Shown here piece by piece: positions 21,843 through 31,784 of a stretch of 46,922 nucleotides of DNA. Within the stretch, counting starts at the first letter, position 1, and each line of letters begins with the position of its first letter. The stretch is from an uncultured Eubacteriales bacterium. GTDB taxonomy: Bacteria; Bacillota; Clostridia; Oscillospirales; CAG-272. The position numbers and the translations under genes were made by a program. Location of the stretch: the NCBI GenBank assembly GCA_905201895.1, contig CAJKPX010000015.1, positions 1-46,922 on the forward strand, written 5' to 3'. A model generated the notes under the pieces. That model was not told the DNA's origin. It saw only the letters and a list, made by a program, of their open reading frames with translations, and made no database searches.

Positions 21843-21872
21843 TCACCGAATTTGGAAGAAAGGAGACCTGTG

Positions 21873-24800
21873 ATGAAGAAGCAGAAGCAATACGATCAAA
21901 GTGACGTGAACAGTCTCGTTCAAAAATTACAGGCGACCTTTCTCTCCGAGGATAAGAGCGGAAAGAAAAAACAAAGCCCGAAAATGGACGAGGACGATCG
22001 CGCATTTCGCAACAAGCTTGCCGCGCTTTTGGAACGCCTGTCGCGCCCTCCGCAGAAAAAGAAGGACACGTCGCCGCCTCCCGAGCTTTTAACCGACGAT
22101 CCCGAGGATGAGGTTGAGGTTGTTGAAGCCGTTGAGGCTGTTGTTGAAGCAGACAAGCCGACGGAATCGGTTGTTCATGCCGACACACAAACGCCTCGCC
22201 CTTCCCCTGCCACACAGGAGAAGAAGAAAAAAAGCGCATCCGCACCGAAAAAAAAGAAAAAAACGGTACAGGCAGCTACGGACGGTGTGAAATCCGAGAT
22301 GCTCCCCCCCGTTGATACAGAGCCTGCAACAAAGGCGCACGATGCGACCTTGGAAAAAGCCGAAGCACTTGCGCAATCGGTTGCTGATGACCCCGAGGAA
22401 AGCGAAGATGACGTCACGCCCGTTGCACTCGTCGAGTCCGTTGATGCAATGGAGACAGACCCTGCCGTATCCGAGTCCGAGCCTGAAATTGAGCCTGAAA
22501 TTGAGCCTGAAATTGAGCCTGAACCTGCAAAGGTTCGTCATCCGCTGGATTTGATCGTTCCGATAGAGGATCCCGATGCTACCGTGCCTGCTTCCGAGGA
22601 AGAAGGTTCCGTGGCAGATATCCCCGTTGAGATAGCGTCCGTTGAGGAAGCACACCTTGATGAGGCGCCGGTTGAGGAATCAGCTTTTGAAGAAAATTCT
22701 GCGGAAAAGAGTTCGTCTGAGCCTACTCCCAAGGAAGATGCAACTACCGACGCGCAGACTGATGAAACAGTTGTAAGCGATACATCTGCAAACGAGCCAA
22801 TCGCCGAGCCTGCAACGCCGCAGGAGCACACACCAAAGGCGGAAGCCACCGAACGGACGGCGAAAAAGACTCTCCTGGAGCCATCGGTAAGATCGCAGTT
22901 GACACCGTGCGAGGCAGCATCTGTCAAACCCTCGGCAACCGCGGTCACGCCCGAGAAAAAGGCACGCACCGCAGACAAGCCTGCATCGCATGTAAGCAAG
23001 TCCATCAAGGGAACGTCTGCACAGCCGATCACCATCAAAGCCCCTGCTCCCACGCGCGCAAGCGCACCGACCGATCGCACCGCCCCCGATGCGATTGTGA
23101 TCCGCCCCTCTGCCGCAAATCGGATCGAGACAGAAACGATCGTGATCCGCCCGAGGCAAACAACAGAGGCGCGTCCCGTGCCACAGCCGATTGAAGAACG
23201 GCATGAGACTGCCCCCATCAAAATCGGAAAGGAATCCTTGCCCGTCTCCGAGCCACAGACCCTGCGGTCGGATTCGGACGAGCAAGCACCGAATATGAAA
23301 AAGGATAAAACCCCCATCACCTCGGAACTCGACAGTACGCCTGTTGCGCCATCCGAGAAGAAGCCGCCCTCGATGTCGGCAATCCGACGCGCAACGCGCG
23401 AGCCCTCGGCAACGGAAGCCCCCGAGACATCCGCAACGGCGACACCCCCAAAAAAGGCAGCGCGTCCGAGTGTGACCCTGCCGCATACCGCCGCTGCCAA
23501 GAAAAAGGCAGCGATGAAGAAAAAGCCCTCCGCGCCCTCTGCTTCCGACGAAACCGCAGACGAGCGCTTTGAGGAGGTCCTGGACGAAAATCTGATCGGC
23601 GAGCCGATTGCCGAGGAGATTCCCGTGGACGAGCCCGAGGAGCCTGCTCTTCCGCCCCAGAAAATGTCGCTCTTTCAGCGTCGGCAAAAGCGCCGCGAGG
23701 AGCGCGAGGAGGAGAAGCTCTCCACGCTTGATCTGATCTGCAAAAGAAGCGGCTTGACCGCCGACGATATCGCCATGATCTTTGAGCTCGGATATGAAAA
23801 CGAGCTCGGGCGTCTGGTTGGATACGAAACGCTCAAGCGCCTCAAGACCGAGCACCTGCGCCAGGTGGAGCGCCACTCGGCACATCACTACCGCACCGCA
23901 TTCGGATATCGAGGCGAGGAATGGACGGGCAATCACCGTGATGCCGTTCTGGCATCCTACGTTCACGACCGCAAGCGCGTGCTCACACGTCTGATCCTGA
24001 CCGTTCTGCTCTCGCTCCTTCTCTTTTTCGTTGAGATGCCGCAGCTGATCGGCACACCTCTGCTTGCAATTACTGCATCCAGACCGTTGCTTTTGCCGAT
24101 CGTTGGCATGCTGCTCTTTATCTGCGTGTCGCTGCTCTCGCTCACTCAAATCGAGTCGGGGCTGCGTGCGATCTTCCGCTTCGCTCCCACGCCCTATTCG
24201 GCGTCGGCACTTCTGCCGATCCTCGTGTTGGGCTATGATCTGCTCACGTTCTTTGCACACGCTCCGATGCCAAGCGCAAACTTTGCCGCATCGCTCGTTT
24301 TTCTCGTAACGGCGCTGTGTGACCTTTTGCGACTCTGCTCCGAGCTGCAAACGCTGCGCATCGTCTCCTCCGAGGGCCCCAAGCATATGCTCTCGGCAGC
24401 AACGCCTCGCAAAAAGAAGCTCCGCAGTGGGGACAAGATCGTGAAGATCATCAACGACGATCTCGGAGAAAATCTCTATCAGGTCAGGTCCGGAATCCGC
24501 ACCGTCGGCTTCTTCCGTCGCTCCAACAATCTCACCTCTGCCGCACGCCCCTTCACGGTGCTGATCACAGTGATGCTCTCGCTCGCAACGGCGTTTGCAT
24601 TGGTCTGCTCGGTTCGCACCTCCAGCCTCTCTGCCACGCTTTCCACCTTTGCGTCGGTGCTCCTCGTGGCAACGCCCACCTCGGCGATCCTCACCTATGT
24701 CTACCCCCTCTGCCGTGCAAACCGCCTGCTTGCAAAGCGCAGCTGCACACTCATCGGCGAGGAATCGGTGGATGAGCTCGGCGTGCACAAAACCGTGATC

Positions 24801-25631
24801 TTCCCCGATCAAAAGCTCTTTACAGCACAAAAGAGCACGCAACTTTCGATCCGCACAGGCGACGATTTCCGCACCGATCTGCGTCTTGTGAGCAGTCTGT
24901 TGCGTAAGCTCGGCGGAACTGCGGAGCAGATCAACAACGGCTCGCACTCCACACGTGAGGACCCGCCTGTTTCGATCGTTCGCATTCAGGACGGTGGAAT
25001 TGAGGCGATGGTGGATCACAGCAATCACCTTCTGCTCGGAAATCTCGATTTTATGAAGCGCGGTGGAATCCGCGTGCCGCGAGAGAGCAGCGACGTTGCC
25101 CTCTCGCGTCCCGAAAACGTTTCCATGATGTACGTTGCGATCAACGGCGTGCTCAAGTTCAGCTACGAGGTGGAATATTCCGCCAACGAGGGTCTTGAGG
25201 ACATGCTCCGCGCGCTTGCAGACAGCAACACTTCGATTGCCGTTCACACCTACGATCCCAACCTCAACGACGCCTTCCTGCAAAAGTGCAGAGGCGAGGA
25301 CGTGGAGCCCGTGCGCGTGATCAAGCCGGGCAGGTTTGAGGAGGACCGACCGCAGGAGCTTGTGGATGCGGTTGCGGTTGCAACAGGTGACGCGCTTGAC
25401 ACCGTATCCGTGCTCCATGCCGCCAAGTTGATCTCCAACGTGCGCAGGTTCGGATTGCGCATGCAGCTGATTGGCTCGCTGATCGGTGCGGTTGGTGTGC
25501 TTTGGCTCGCCTTTCTGGGTCGGGCAAACACCTTTGGCATGCTCCCGATTGCAGCATATCAGGCATTCTGGTTGCTCCTTTCGTTCATTGCAACACACTG
25601 TGAGATCAATCGGAAAAATCTCCGCATCTGA
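21873..25631 (+). CDS. Giant membrane protein resembling an inactive P-type ATPase
   Basis: 1252 residues. The first ~590 are disordered and acidic with Glu/Pro/Ala/Thr-rich tracts, including tandem EIEP repeats (about 208-216). A basic cytoplasmic region (FQRRQKRREEREEE, about 600) follows, then several membrane pairs (about 705-880). A soluble part after them recalls the P and N domains of P-type ATPases: VIFPDQKLFT (about 975) where active enzymes have DKTGTLT, HLLLGNLDFMKRGGI like the N-domain GN motif, and MYVAINGVLKF then AVHTYDPN in place of the TGD signature. Two membrane helices end the protein. The key lysine and threonines are missing, so pumping is unlikely; a scaffold role is inferred. 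ATG 21873 has AAAGGAG. Confidence 0.55.
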   Translation: MKKQKQYDQSDVNSLVQKLQATFLSEDKSGKKKQSPKMDEDDRAFRNKLAALLERLSRPPQKKKDTSPPPELLTDDPEDEVEVVEAVEAVVEADKPTESVVHADTQTPRPSPATQEKKKKSASAPKKKKKTVQAATDGVKSEMLPPVDTEPATKAHDATLEKAEALAQSVADDPEESEDDVTPVALVESVDAMETDPAVSESEPEIEPEIEPEIEPEPAKVRHPLDLIVPIEDPDATVPASEEEGSVADIPVEIASVEEAHLDEAPVEESAFEENSAEKSSSEPTPKEDATTDAQTDETVVSDTSANEPIAEPATPQEHTPKAEATERTAKKTLLEPSVRSQLTPCEAASVKPSATAVTPEKKARTADKPASHVSKSIKGTSAQPITIKAPAPTRASAPTDRTAPDAIVIRPSAANRIETETIVIRPRQTTEARPVPQPIEERHETAPIKIGKESLPVSEPQTLRSDSDEQAPNMKKDKTPITSELDSTPVAPSEKKPPSMSAIRRATREPSATEAPETSATATPPKKAARPSVTLPHTAAAKKKAAMKKKPSAPSASDETADERFEEVLDENLIGEPIAEEIPVDEPEEPALPPQKMSLFQRRQKRREEREEEKLSTLDLICKRSGLTADDIAMIFELGYENELGRLVGYETLKRLKTEHLRQVERHSAHHYRTAFGYRGEEWTGNHRDAVLASYVHDRKRVLTRLILTVLLSLLLFFVEMPQLIGTPLLAITASRPLLLPIVGMLLFICVSLLSLTQIESGLRAIFRFAPTPYSASALLPILVLGYDLLTFFAHAPMPSANFAASLVFLVTALCDLLRLCSELQTLRIVSSEGPKHMLSAATPRKKKLRSGDKIVKIINDDLGENLYQVRSGIRTVGFFRRSNNLTSAARPFTVLITVMLSLATAFALVCSVRTSSLSATLSTFASVLLVATPTSAILTYVYPLCRANRLLAKRSCTLIGEESVDELGVHKTVIFPDQKLFTAQKSTQLSIRTGDDFRTDLRLVSSLLRKLGGTAEQINNGSHSTREDPPVSIVRIQDGGIEAMVDHSNHLLLGNLDFMKRGGIRVPRESSDVALSRPENVSMMYVAINGVLKFSYEVEYSANEGLEDMLRALADSNTSIAVHTYDPNLNDAFLQKCRGEDVEPVRVIKPGRFEEDRPQELVDAVAVATGDALDTVSVLHAAKLISNVRRFGLRMQLIGSLIGAVGVLWLAFLGRANTFGMLPIAAYQAFWLLLSFIATHCEINRKNLRI

Positions 25632-25672
25632 CAGAATATTCTGACAAAACACCATAGAAAAAGGATACGATT

Positions 25673-28288
25673 ATGACAAAACAAAACCGTCCGTGCAGCA
25701 CCGTTCTCAAATCGGTCTCCAAGCCCGGCAGATATGCAGGCGGAGAGTACGGTCAAATCATCAAGGATAAATCCCGTGTCAAGGCGCGCTTTGCCTTCTG
25801 CTTTCCCGACACCTATGAAATCGGTATGTCCAACCTCGGCGTACGCCTGCTCTACGGCTCGCTCAACGAGCACGAGGATATCTGGTGTGAGCGCGCGTAT
25901 GATCCGTGGGTTGACATGCAGGAGCAAATGCGTGCGCACAAGCTCCCCCTGACAACGCTCGAGAGCGGCGATCCGCTTGCCGTGTTTGACTTCGTGGCGT
26001 TCACCCTGCAATACGAAATGAGCTACACAAACGTGCTCAATATGCTTGATCTTGCAGGCATCCCCCTGCGCAGCCGCGATCGCGGCGAGGATGCACCGCT
26101 CGTGATCGGCGGCGGCCCCTGCGCCTACAACGCCGAGCCCGTGGCAGACTTCTTCGACCTCTTTAACATCGGTGAAGGCGAGGATATGCTCCCCTCAATC
26201 GTGCGCCTCTATATCCGCATGAAGGACGAGGGCCGCTACACACGCGCCGCATTTCTGCATGAGGCGGCAAAAACCATTCCCGGCGTTTACGTTCCCTCGC
26301 TCTATGAGGTGACCTACAAGACAGACGGCACGATCGAGGCTTACACACCGATCTACGACGACATTCCGCGCAGAGTTCAAAAGCAGATCATCAAGGACCT
26401 CGATCAGGTCTATTTTCCCGACAAGGTGGTTATGCCCTACATCGAAACGGTGCACGATCGCATCATGCTCGAGGTCTATCGCGGTTGCATTCGCGGATGC
26501 CGCTTCTGCCAAGCAGGTATGATCTACCGCCCCGTGCGCGAAAAGAGCCACGCGGTGCTCAATGAGCAGGCGAAAAAGCTCTTTGATTCCACGGGATACG
26601 AAGAAATTTCGCTCTCCTCGCTCTCGATCAGCGACTACACCGAGCTCGAGCCGCTTTGCGAAAAGCTGCTCTCCTGGACCAACGATAACATGGTCTCGCT
26701 CTCGCTCCCCTCTCTGCGCGTGGACAGCTTCAGCCGCGAGCTGATGGAACGCGTGGAGTCGGTGCGCTCCTCCTCGATCACCTTTGCGCCAGAGGCAGGA
26801 ACGCAACGTCTGCGTGACGTAATCAACAAAAACGTGCGCGAGGAGGACCTACTCCGCGCCGTGCAGATCGCCTTTGACGCAAAAAAGAACGCCGTTAAGC
26901 TCTATTTCATGAACGGCCTGCCCACTGAAACGCTCGAGGACCTCGACGGCATTGCTGCGCTTGCAGGCAAGGTGGCAGAGGCATATTACCAAAATCCCAA
27001 CCGCAATCGCTCGCGTCAGGTACAGGTGACCATCAGCGTTGCCTGTTTCATTCCCAAGCCCTTCACACCCTTCCAGTGGGAGGCGCAGGACACCATGGAA
27101 ATGCTTGCAGAAAAACAGGCGTATCTCAAATCCAAGATCACCAACCGCCACGTGCGCTATCAGCACCACGATGCAAAGGTCTCTCGCATCGAAGCGGTGC
27201 TGGCACGCGGTGACCGTCGACTCTCCGACCCACTTGAGCTTGCCTGCCGTGAGGGCTTCAAGTTCGATGCGTGGGACGAATATTTCGACTACGATCGTTG
27301 GCTCGACGTCTTTGCACGCACGGGCATTGACCCGTCCTTCTACGCCAACCGCCAATTCGGTCTTGACGAGGTTCTGCCGTGGGATATCATCGACTGCGGC
27401 GTGACCAAGGAATTCTTCCTGCGTGAGCGCGCCAAGGCATATGAAGCATCCACTACCCCCAACTGCCGCGAAAAATGCAGCGGCTGCGGCGCAAACGCCC
27501 TCGGTGGCGAGCGTGCGGTCTGCCCCGGCTGCAAGGGTAGCTCCGCTCCCGTTTCCGAGCCCTTCGAGCTCGACACGGTGAAGCTTTGGGATAAGCTCGA
27601 AACGCCAAAGACCGTGCGCATTAAGTTCCGCAAGGTGGGCGATCTGCAATACATCTCGCACCTCGATCTGCAACGCACCCTTGCGCGCGTGCTCGTGCGT
27701 GCTAAGATTCCAATGTGGTATACGCAGGGCTTCAATCCGCACGCAAAGGTGATTTTCGGTCTCCCTCTGTCGGTTGGAACCGAGAGCGAATGCGAATTTA
27801 TTGATCTGCGCATCGACCGAGACATCTCGCCCGCAGAGGTCAAGGAGCGACTCAACCGTGAGCTGACCGACGAGATGCAGATTCTCGAGGCTTATGAGCC
27901 GACCTCAAAATTCCAGGACGTCGCATGGGCAAAATACGAGATGTGTCTCTCTCTTGAGCATGCCGACGCTGCGCTTGCCGCGCGGATGCAAGCGCTCTAT
28001 GAGACCTCGCCGCTCAACATGGTGAAAAAGACCAAAGCAGGCGACAAGGAGATCGACATCATCCCTCTGATCCGCCGCGTGAAGGTGGTCTACAATGACG
28101 CACACCCCTGCGAGATTCGCATCAGCGCGATCCTCTCGGCGGGCAGCGCAGAGCACCTCAATCCTGAATTTCTCATCAAGGCGGCACGGGAGCACCTCGG
28201 CATCCTCTCCGGTGACCCCACCAAGGAAGCCTACACAATCCTACGCACGCACGTCTACCTCGCTGACGGTGTAACTGAATTCAGATAA
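25673..28288 (+). CDS. Fused B12-binding radical SAM protein and DUF2344 protein
   Basis: 871 residues. The N-terminal half (TIGR03960-type) has a B12-binding-like region (NLGVRLLYGSLNE, VIGGGPCAYNAEP) and a radical SAM core with CIRGCRFC (C-x3-C-x2-C near 271-278) for the 4Fe-4S cluster. A cysteine knuckle (CREKCSGCGANA ... CPGC) bridges to the C-terminal DUF2344/TIGR03936 part (VRIKFRKVGDLQYISHLDLQ, YTQGFNPHAKVIFGLPLSVG). In many Firmicutes the two parts are separate neighbouring genes; here they form one protein. The substrate is unknown. The pair often lies near ribosomal-protein or RNase G genes, suggesting RNA-related chemistry. ATG 25673 has AAAAAGGA. A strong terminator follows. Confidence 0.85.
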   Translation: MTKQNRPCSTVLKSVSKPGRYAGGEYGQIIKDKSRVKARFAFCFPDTYEIGMSNLGVRLLYGSLNEHEDIWCERAYDPWVDMQEQMRAHKLPLTTLESGDPLAVFDFVAFTLQYEMSYTNVLNMLDLAGIPLRSRDRGEDAPLVIGGGPCAYNAEPVADFFDLFNIGEGEDMLPSIVRLYIRMKDEGRYTRAAFLHEAAKTIPGVYVPSLYEVTYKTDGTIEAYTPIYDDIPRRVQKQIIKDLDQVYFPDKVVMPYIETVHDRIMLEVYRGCIRGCRFCQAGMIYRPVREKSHAVLNEQAKKLFDSTGYEEISLSSLSISDYTELEPLCEKLLSWTNDNMVSLSLPSLRVDSFSRELMERVESVRSSSITFAPEAGTQRLRDVINKNVREEDLLRAVQIAFDAKKNAVKLYFMNGLPTETLEDLDGIAALAGKVAEAYYQNPNRNRSRQVQVTISVACFIPKPFTPFQWEAQDTMEMLAEKQAYLKSKITNRHVRYQHHDAKVSRIEAVLARGDRRLSDPLELACREGFKFDAWDEYFDYDRWLDVFARTGIDPSFYANRQFGLDEVLPWDIIDCGVTKEFFLRERAKAYEASTTPNCREKCSGCGANALGGERAVCPGCKGSSAPVSEPFELDTVKLWDKLETPKTVRIKFRKVGDLQYISHLDLQRTLARVLVRAKIPMWYTQGFNPHAKVIFGLPLSVGTESECEFIDLRIDRDISPAEVKERLNRELTDEMQILEAYEPTSKFQDVAWAKYEMCLSLEHADAALAARMQALYETSPLNMVKKTKAGDKEIDIIPLIRRVKVVYNDAHPCEIRISAILSAGSAEHLNPEFLIKAAREHLGILSGDPTKEAYTILRTHVYLADGVTEFR

Positions 28289-28295
28289 AAACCGA

Positions 28296-28331
28296 AAAGC
28301 CCAACAGATGCTGAGGAATCTGTTGGGCTTT
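28296..28331 (+). terminator. Terminator after the radical SAM gene
   Basis: AAAGCCCAACAGAT (28296-28309) and ATCTGTTGGGCTTT (28318-28331), a 14-bp perfect stem with an 8-base loop and T-run. Confidence 0.9.
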
Positions 28332-28400
28332 TTGAATGCGGCTTTACAGCTTTTGCATTTTGTCAAAAAAATAATCGGATATTTTTGTATACGATTGCCA

Positions 28401-28430
28401 TTGATTTTTCTCTGTTGGGTATGCTATAAT
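28401..28430 (+). promoter_or_regulatory. Promoter of the Na/Pi cotransporter gene
   Basis: TTGATT (28401-28406), 18-bp spacer, TATAAT (28425-28430), 30 bp before the start codon. Confidence 0.65.
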
Positions 28431-28460
28431 AAGAATGACAACACAAAGGAGGATCGACGG

Positions 28461-30122
28461 ATGCTACTCGAAAGCTTGATTTGGTTACTTGCGGGAGTTG
28501 GAATCTTTATCGTCGGCATGAATTTTTTGAGCGATGCGCTTGAAAAAAGCGCGGGAAACGGTACGAAAAAGCTGCTTGAAAAGATCAGCAACAACCGCTT
28601 CTCGGGTGTTGGTATCGGTGCGGGCGTTACGGCGCTGATTCAGAGTTCCTCGGCAACCTCGGTGATGGTGATCGGTTTGGTAAACGCAGGGGTCATGACA
28701 CTCACGCAGGCAACGCCGATCATCATGGGTGCCAATATCGGTACGACTGTGACGGGTGTGCTGGTTGCGCTGAAGAACAACTATTTCAACATGGCGATGT
28801 ATTTTCTCGCCTTTGCGGGCGTGATGATGGGCTTTTTCAAGCGCGAGCGCTTCAAGATCGCGGGCAATCTCTGCTGCGGTCTCGGGTTGATCTTTGTGGG
28901 ACTGAACATCATGAGCAGCGAGGAAGCGTTTGGAAGCCCCGCCGTCGAGGAGCTATTCACCAATATCTTTGCATCTCTCAATTTCCCGCTGCTGCTGATC
29001 CTGGTCGGCACCGTTTTCACGGCGCTGATCCAAAGCTCCTCCGCTGCCACGGGTATCGTGATCACAATGGTTGGCTCGGGAATTCTGCCGCTTGATCTTG
29101 CCCTGTTCATCATTCTCGGTGCAAATATCGGCACCTGTGTAACTGCCCTTCTGGCAACGATCGGGGCATCGGTAAACTCCAAGCGCGTGGCGCTGATTCA
29201 TTTCACCTTCAACGTGATCGGAACGATCGTGTTCTCCGCTCTCGTTTGGATCTTCCGCCAGCCAACGGTCAACCTTCTTGTTTCGATGTTCCCCGGCGAA
29301 GACCCGATGGCGCTGCAGATGCGTGTGTCGGTATTCCACGTGATCTTCAACGTGACCACAACTGCTCTCCTGCTTCCCTTCGTCGACCAGCTCGTCAAGT
29401 ATTCCTGCCTGGTGATCAAGGACAAAAAGCCTGCGGGCGAGGTACTCGCGCTCAAATACGTGGACAAGCGATTGCTTTCGATGCCTGCCGTTGCCTTGAT
29501 GCAGGTAAAAAAGGAAATCGACTATATGTTGAGTTTGGTTGAGGAAAACGTTACGCTCTCCTTCGTTTCAATCGACTCGGCATCGGCAGAGCACAATGAT
29601 CGGATCACCCAAAACGAGGCTGTGATCGACTTTACCAACAGCGAGCTGACAAAGTTCCTGATCGAATTGGCGGTTTCCTTGGAGCAGAGCGACGAGCGGA
29701 TCATCGGTTCCTATTTTCACGTGCTCAACGATCTGGAGCGTATCGGCGACCATGCTGAAAACTTCCACGAGATCGGCTTGGAAATGATGCAAAAGAAGAT
29801 TTCCTTCTCGCAGCACGCGCATGATGAGATCGCGGATATGCGCAGTGATATCATGCAGATGTTTGAAATCTCCAAGGATGCCTTTGAGAAGCTCCACATC
29901 GAGCGCCTCCCCATGCTGACCGAGTTGGAGGAGCACGTGGACGAGAAAAAGACCAACCTGATCGCAAGTCACTTCGACCGTCTCGCCGAGGGCAATTGCA
30001 ACATTGACGTCAGCCCCTATTATTCCTCTCTTGTGCTCGGGCTGGAGCGTGTTGCCGACCACCTGATCAATATTGGTTACAGTATTGTCAACCCCGTCGG
30101 CTCGCAAAAGGAAAACGCATAA
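28461..30122 (+). CDS. Na/Pi cotransporter family protein with C-terminal PhoU domain
   Basis: 553 residues. Two inverted NptA/PNaS repeats each carry the QSSSA signature: ALIQSSSATSVMVIG (about 53-67) and ALIQSSSAATGIVI (about 190). The conserved PIIMGANIGTTVTG and FIILGANIGTCVTA follow each repeat. About eight membrane helices end near residue 315, and the remaining 230 residues form a helical PhoU-like cytoplasmic domain (YFHVLNDLERIGDHAENFHE, LVLGLERVADHLINIG). It is expected to move phosphate with sodium, with the PhoU part regulating flux. ATG 28461 with AAAGGAGG is preferred over the longer upstream frame, which starts in the terminator. Confidence 0.85.
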   Translation: MLLESLIWLLAGVGIFIVGMNFLSDALEKSAGNGTKKLLEKISNNRFSGVGIGAGVTALIQSSSATSVMVIGLVNAGVMTLTQATPIIMGANIGTTVTGVLVALKNNYFNMAMYFLAFAGVMMGFFKRERFKIAGNLCCGLGLIFVGLNIMSSEEAFGSPAVEELFTNIFASLNFPLLLILVGTVFTALIQSSSAATGIVITMVGSGILPLDLALFIILGANIGTCVTALLATIGASVNSKRVALIHFTFNVIGTIVFSALVWIFRQPTVNLLVSMFPGEDPMALQMRVSVFHVIFNVTTTALLLPFVDQLVKYSCLVIKDKKPAGEVLALKYVDKRLLSMPAVALMQVKKEIDYMLSLVEENVTLSFVSIDSASAEHNDRITQNEAVIDFTNSELTKFLIELAVSLEQSDERIIGSYFHVLNDLERIGDHAENFHEIGLEMMQKKISFSQHAHDEIADMRSDIMQMFEISKDAFEKLHIERLPMLTELEEHVDEKKTNLIASHFDRLAEGNCNIDVSPYYSSLVLGLERVADHLINIGYSIVNPVGSQKENA

Positions 30123-30181
30123 ACGCGCTCGTTCGCAGGGCGCCGTAAAAAATCTTAACAAAAGGATTGGAGACATCTGAA

Positions 30182-31192
30182 ATGGAATACGTTTACCCGA
30201 TCAACGGCTATGATGAAAAGATCGCGCAGATCAAGGCGATTGACGCACCGCTTAATTTCTTGTTTATCACCGATACGCATCACCGTTTCCGCCACACGGT
30301 GATCGAGGGGATCGACACAATCCAATACGTGCTCGACAAATGTCCCGAAATCAGATTTGTGATCTGCGGCGGAGACATTGGAAATGATTACGACCCCAAC
30401 CCCGATGCCTTCCGAAAATCTATGCACGAGGTGATGGACTCGCTCTATCGCCTGTCGGTCCCCGTGCATTGCTGCATCGGGAATCATGACGATTACATCG
30501 GCAATTGCATCGACCATGGGTGGGACACGCGAAACGGCATCCTCCCCGATGAAATGCACGCGCTCTGCATGAAATACAATCCAACGTCCGAGAATTACTA
30601 CTACATCGACGTGGATGCCGCCGATGCGCGCTATCGCTTTGCTTTTGTGAACACCTCCGACAAGCCCTTTTTGGCAGACCAAAGTGGGCAATACCCGCTC
30701 TCGGGCTGGCGACTTGAGATTTCAAACAAGCAAGCCGAATGGTTTGAGGGAGAGGTGCTCAACACCGATCGCAAGATTTTGGTGTTTGCGCACTCCCCCA
30801 TCAACAACAGCGGAATTTTCGGGAGCGATGGGCTCCCCGAGGCGATCAAGCCCTATGACGATCTCTTGAACGGTCCGCGCATGTACTATCACATGAAGCA
30901 ATGCAAAAACGTGGTTGCGATGATCGCGGGACACGTGCACTACGATAATATCCATTATGACGACGATCTTCCCACCATCACCACCCTCTCTGCATTCCGC
31001 GGCAGATGGGCGCCCAGCACCCCACCCCGCAAGCGTTACTATGAGGACTACCCCGAGATTGCATTTGATGTGATGTCGATCAAGGAAAACGTGATCTACA
31101 TGACACGCTTTGGTGCCGGAAATGACCGCGTGGCAGAGCTGATCCGTCCGGGCGAGAATATTCGCACGCGGCAATATTTCAAGGGAGAATAA
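30182..31192 (+). CDS. Metallophosphoesterase
   Basis: 336 residues. Calcineurin-like phosphoesterase motifs appear in order: FITDTHH (D-x-H, about 30), ICGGDIGND (G-D), CIGNHDD (G-N-H-D, about 100), VFAHSP and GHVHYD (G-H-x-H). These bind two metal ions and hydrolyse phosphoesters; the substrate is not evident. No signal peptide is present, so it is cytoplasmic. It follows the phosphate transporter by 60 bp and may share its transcript. ATG 30182 is used; a TTG five codons upstream is inferior. Confidence 0.8.
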   Translation: MEYVYPINGYDEKIAQIKAIDAPLNFLFITDTHHRFRHTVIEGIDTIQYVLDKCPEIRFVICGGDIGNDYDPNPDAFRKSMHEVMDSLYRLSVPVHCCIGNHDDYIGNCIDHGWDTRNGILPDEMHALCMKYNPTSENYYYIDVDAADARYRFAFVNTSDKPFLADQSGQYPLSGWRLEISNKQAEWFEGEVLNTDRKILVFAHSPINNSGIFGSDGLPEAIKPYDDLLNGPRMYYHMKQCKNVVAMIAGHVHYDNIHYDDDLPTITTLSAFRGRWAPSTPPRKRYYEDYPEIAFDVMSIKENVIYMTRFGAGNDRVAELIRPGENIRTRQYFKGE

Positions 31193-31200
31193 GTTAATAA

Positions 31201-31242
31201 AAAAGGATTTCGACAAGGCATATATCTTGTCGAAATCCTTTT
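31201..31242. terminator. Bidirectional terminator
   Basis: AAAAGGATTTCGACAAG (31201-31217) and CTTGTCGAAATCCTTTT (31226-31242), a 17-bp perfect stem with A- and T-runs on both sides, between convergent genes. Confidence 0.9.
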
Positions 31243-31253
31243 TATTATGTCGG

Positions 31254-31751
31254 TTATTTCTTCCCAAATCGCACAAGCAGCGGAGCAAGTTCGCCTCTGT
31301 AATGCCACGAATTTCCGTTTTTATTCTCTCCGATGCAAGCCATGCCAAGCGCTCCAATCACCGATTGAGAATTGCGGTTCTTCTTATGGGCATATGCCTC
31401 AATACATTGTGTATCACGGGGGATCACGTCACATAAAAATCGGCAAAGACGAAGAAGCAGTGCCGTGCGTTGATAGACAGGCTTGATCTGAATCTCCTCC
31501 ACCATAAACACGCCGTTATGAACGTAATACTGAAAATATCCCGCCAGATCTGCTCCGTTGCGCATTAAAATAATCTGCCGCGGTTCCTTTTGCATAGCAG
31601 GCAAAACGGCACCAAGCCACTCAGTGCGATCCTCCTCATAGGATGCTCCCGTAGGCGCGATCACGCTCATATTTTGGTGCAAAATATCGAAAAGGAGCGG
31701 CAACACACGCTCACATTCGCGTTTGTCCAAAAAAGAAAGATTATATTTCAA
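31254..31751 (-). CDS. GNAT-like acetyltransferase
   Basis: About 165 residues. The strand-turn ILMRNGADLAGYFQYYVHNGVF, the strand MVEEIQIKPVYQR and the helix ALLLRLCRFLCDVI correspond to beta4-alpha3 of GNAT acyltransferases, and AYAHKKNRNSQSVIGALGM to the late N-x-x-S helix. The R/Q-x-x-G-x-G/A acetyl-CoA loop is weak (QRTALLLR), so activity is uncertain. TTG 31751, 11 bp after GGAGG, is the likeliest start; a GTG at 31763 overlaps that site. The gene is probably co-transcribed with the araC-type gene 22 bp upstream. Confidence 0.6.
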   Translation of the reverse strand: MKYNLSFLDKRECERVLPLLFDILHQNMSVIAPTGASYEEDRTEWLGAVLPAMQKEPRQIILMRNGADLAGYFQYYVHNGVFMVEEIQIKPVYQRTALLLRLCRFLCDVIPRDTQCIEAYAHKKNRNSQSVIGALGMACIGENKNGNSWHYRGELAPLLVRFGKK

Positions 31752-31784
31752 AGCGAACCACACCTCCGAAGAATATTTGCTTTT

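Noticed and set aside
22680..25655. Minus-strand open frame of about 990 codons
   Set aside because: Antisense shadow of the giant membrane protein gene; no ribosome binding site and implausible Cys/His/Arg composition.
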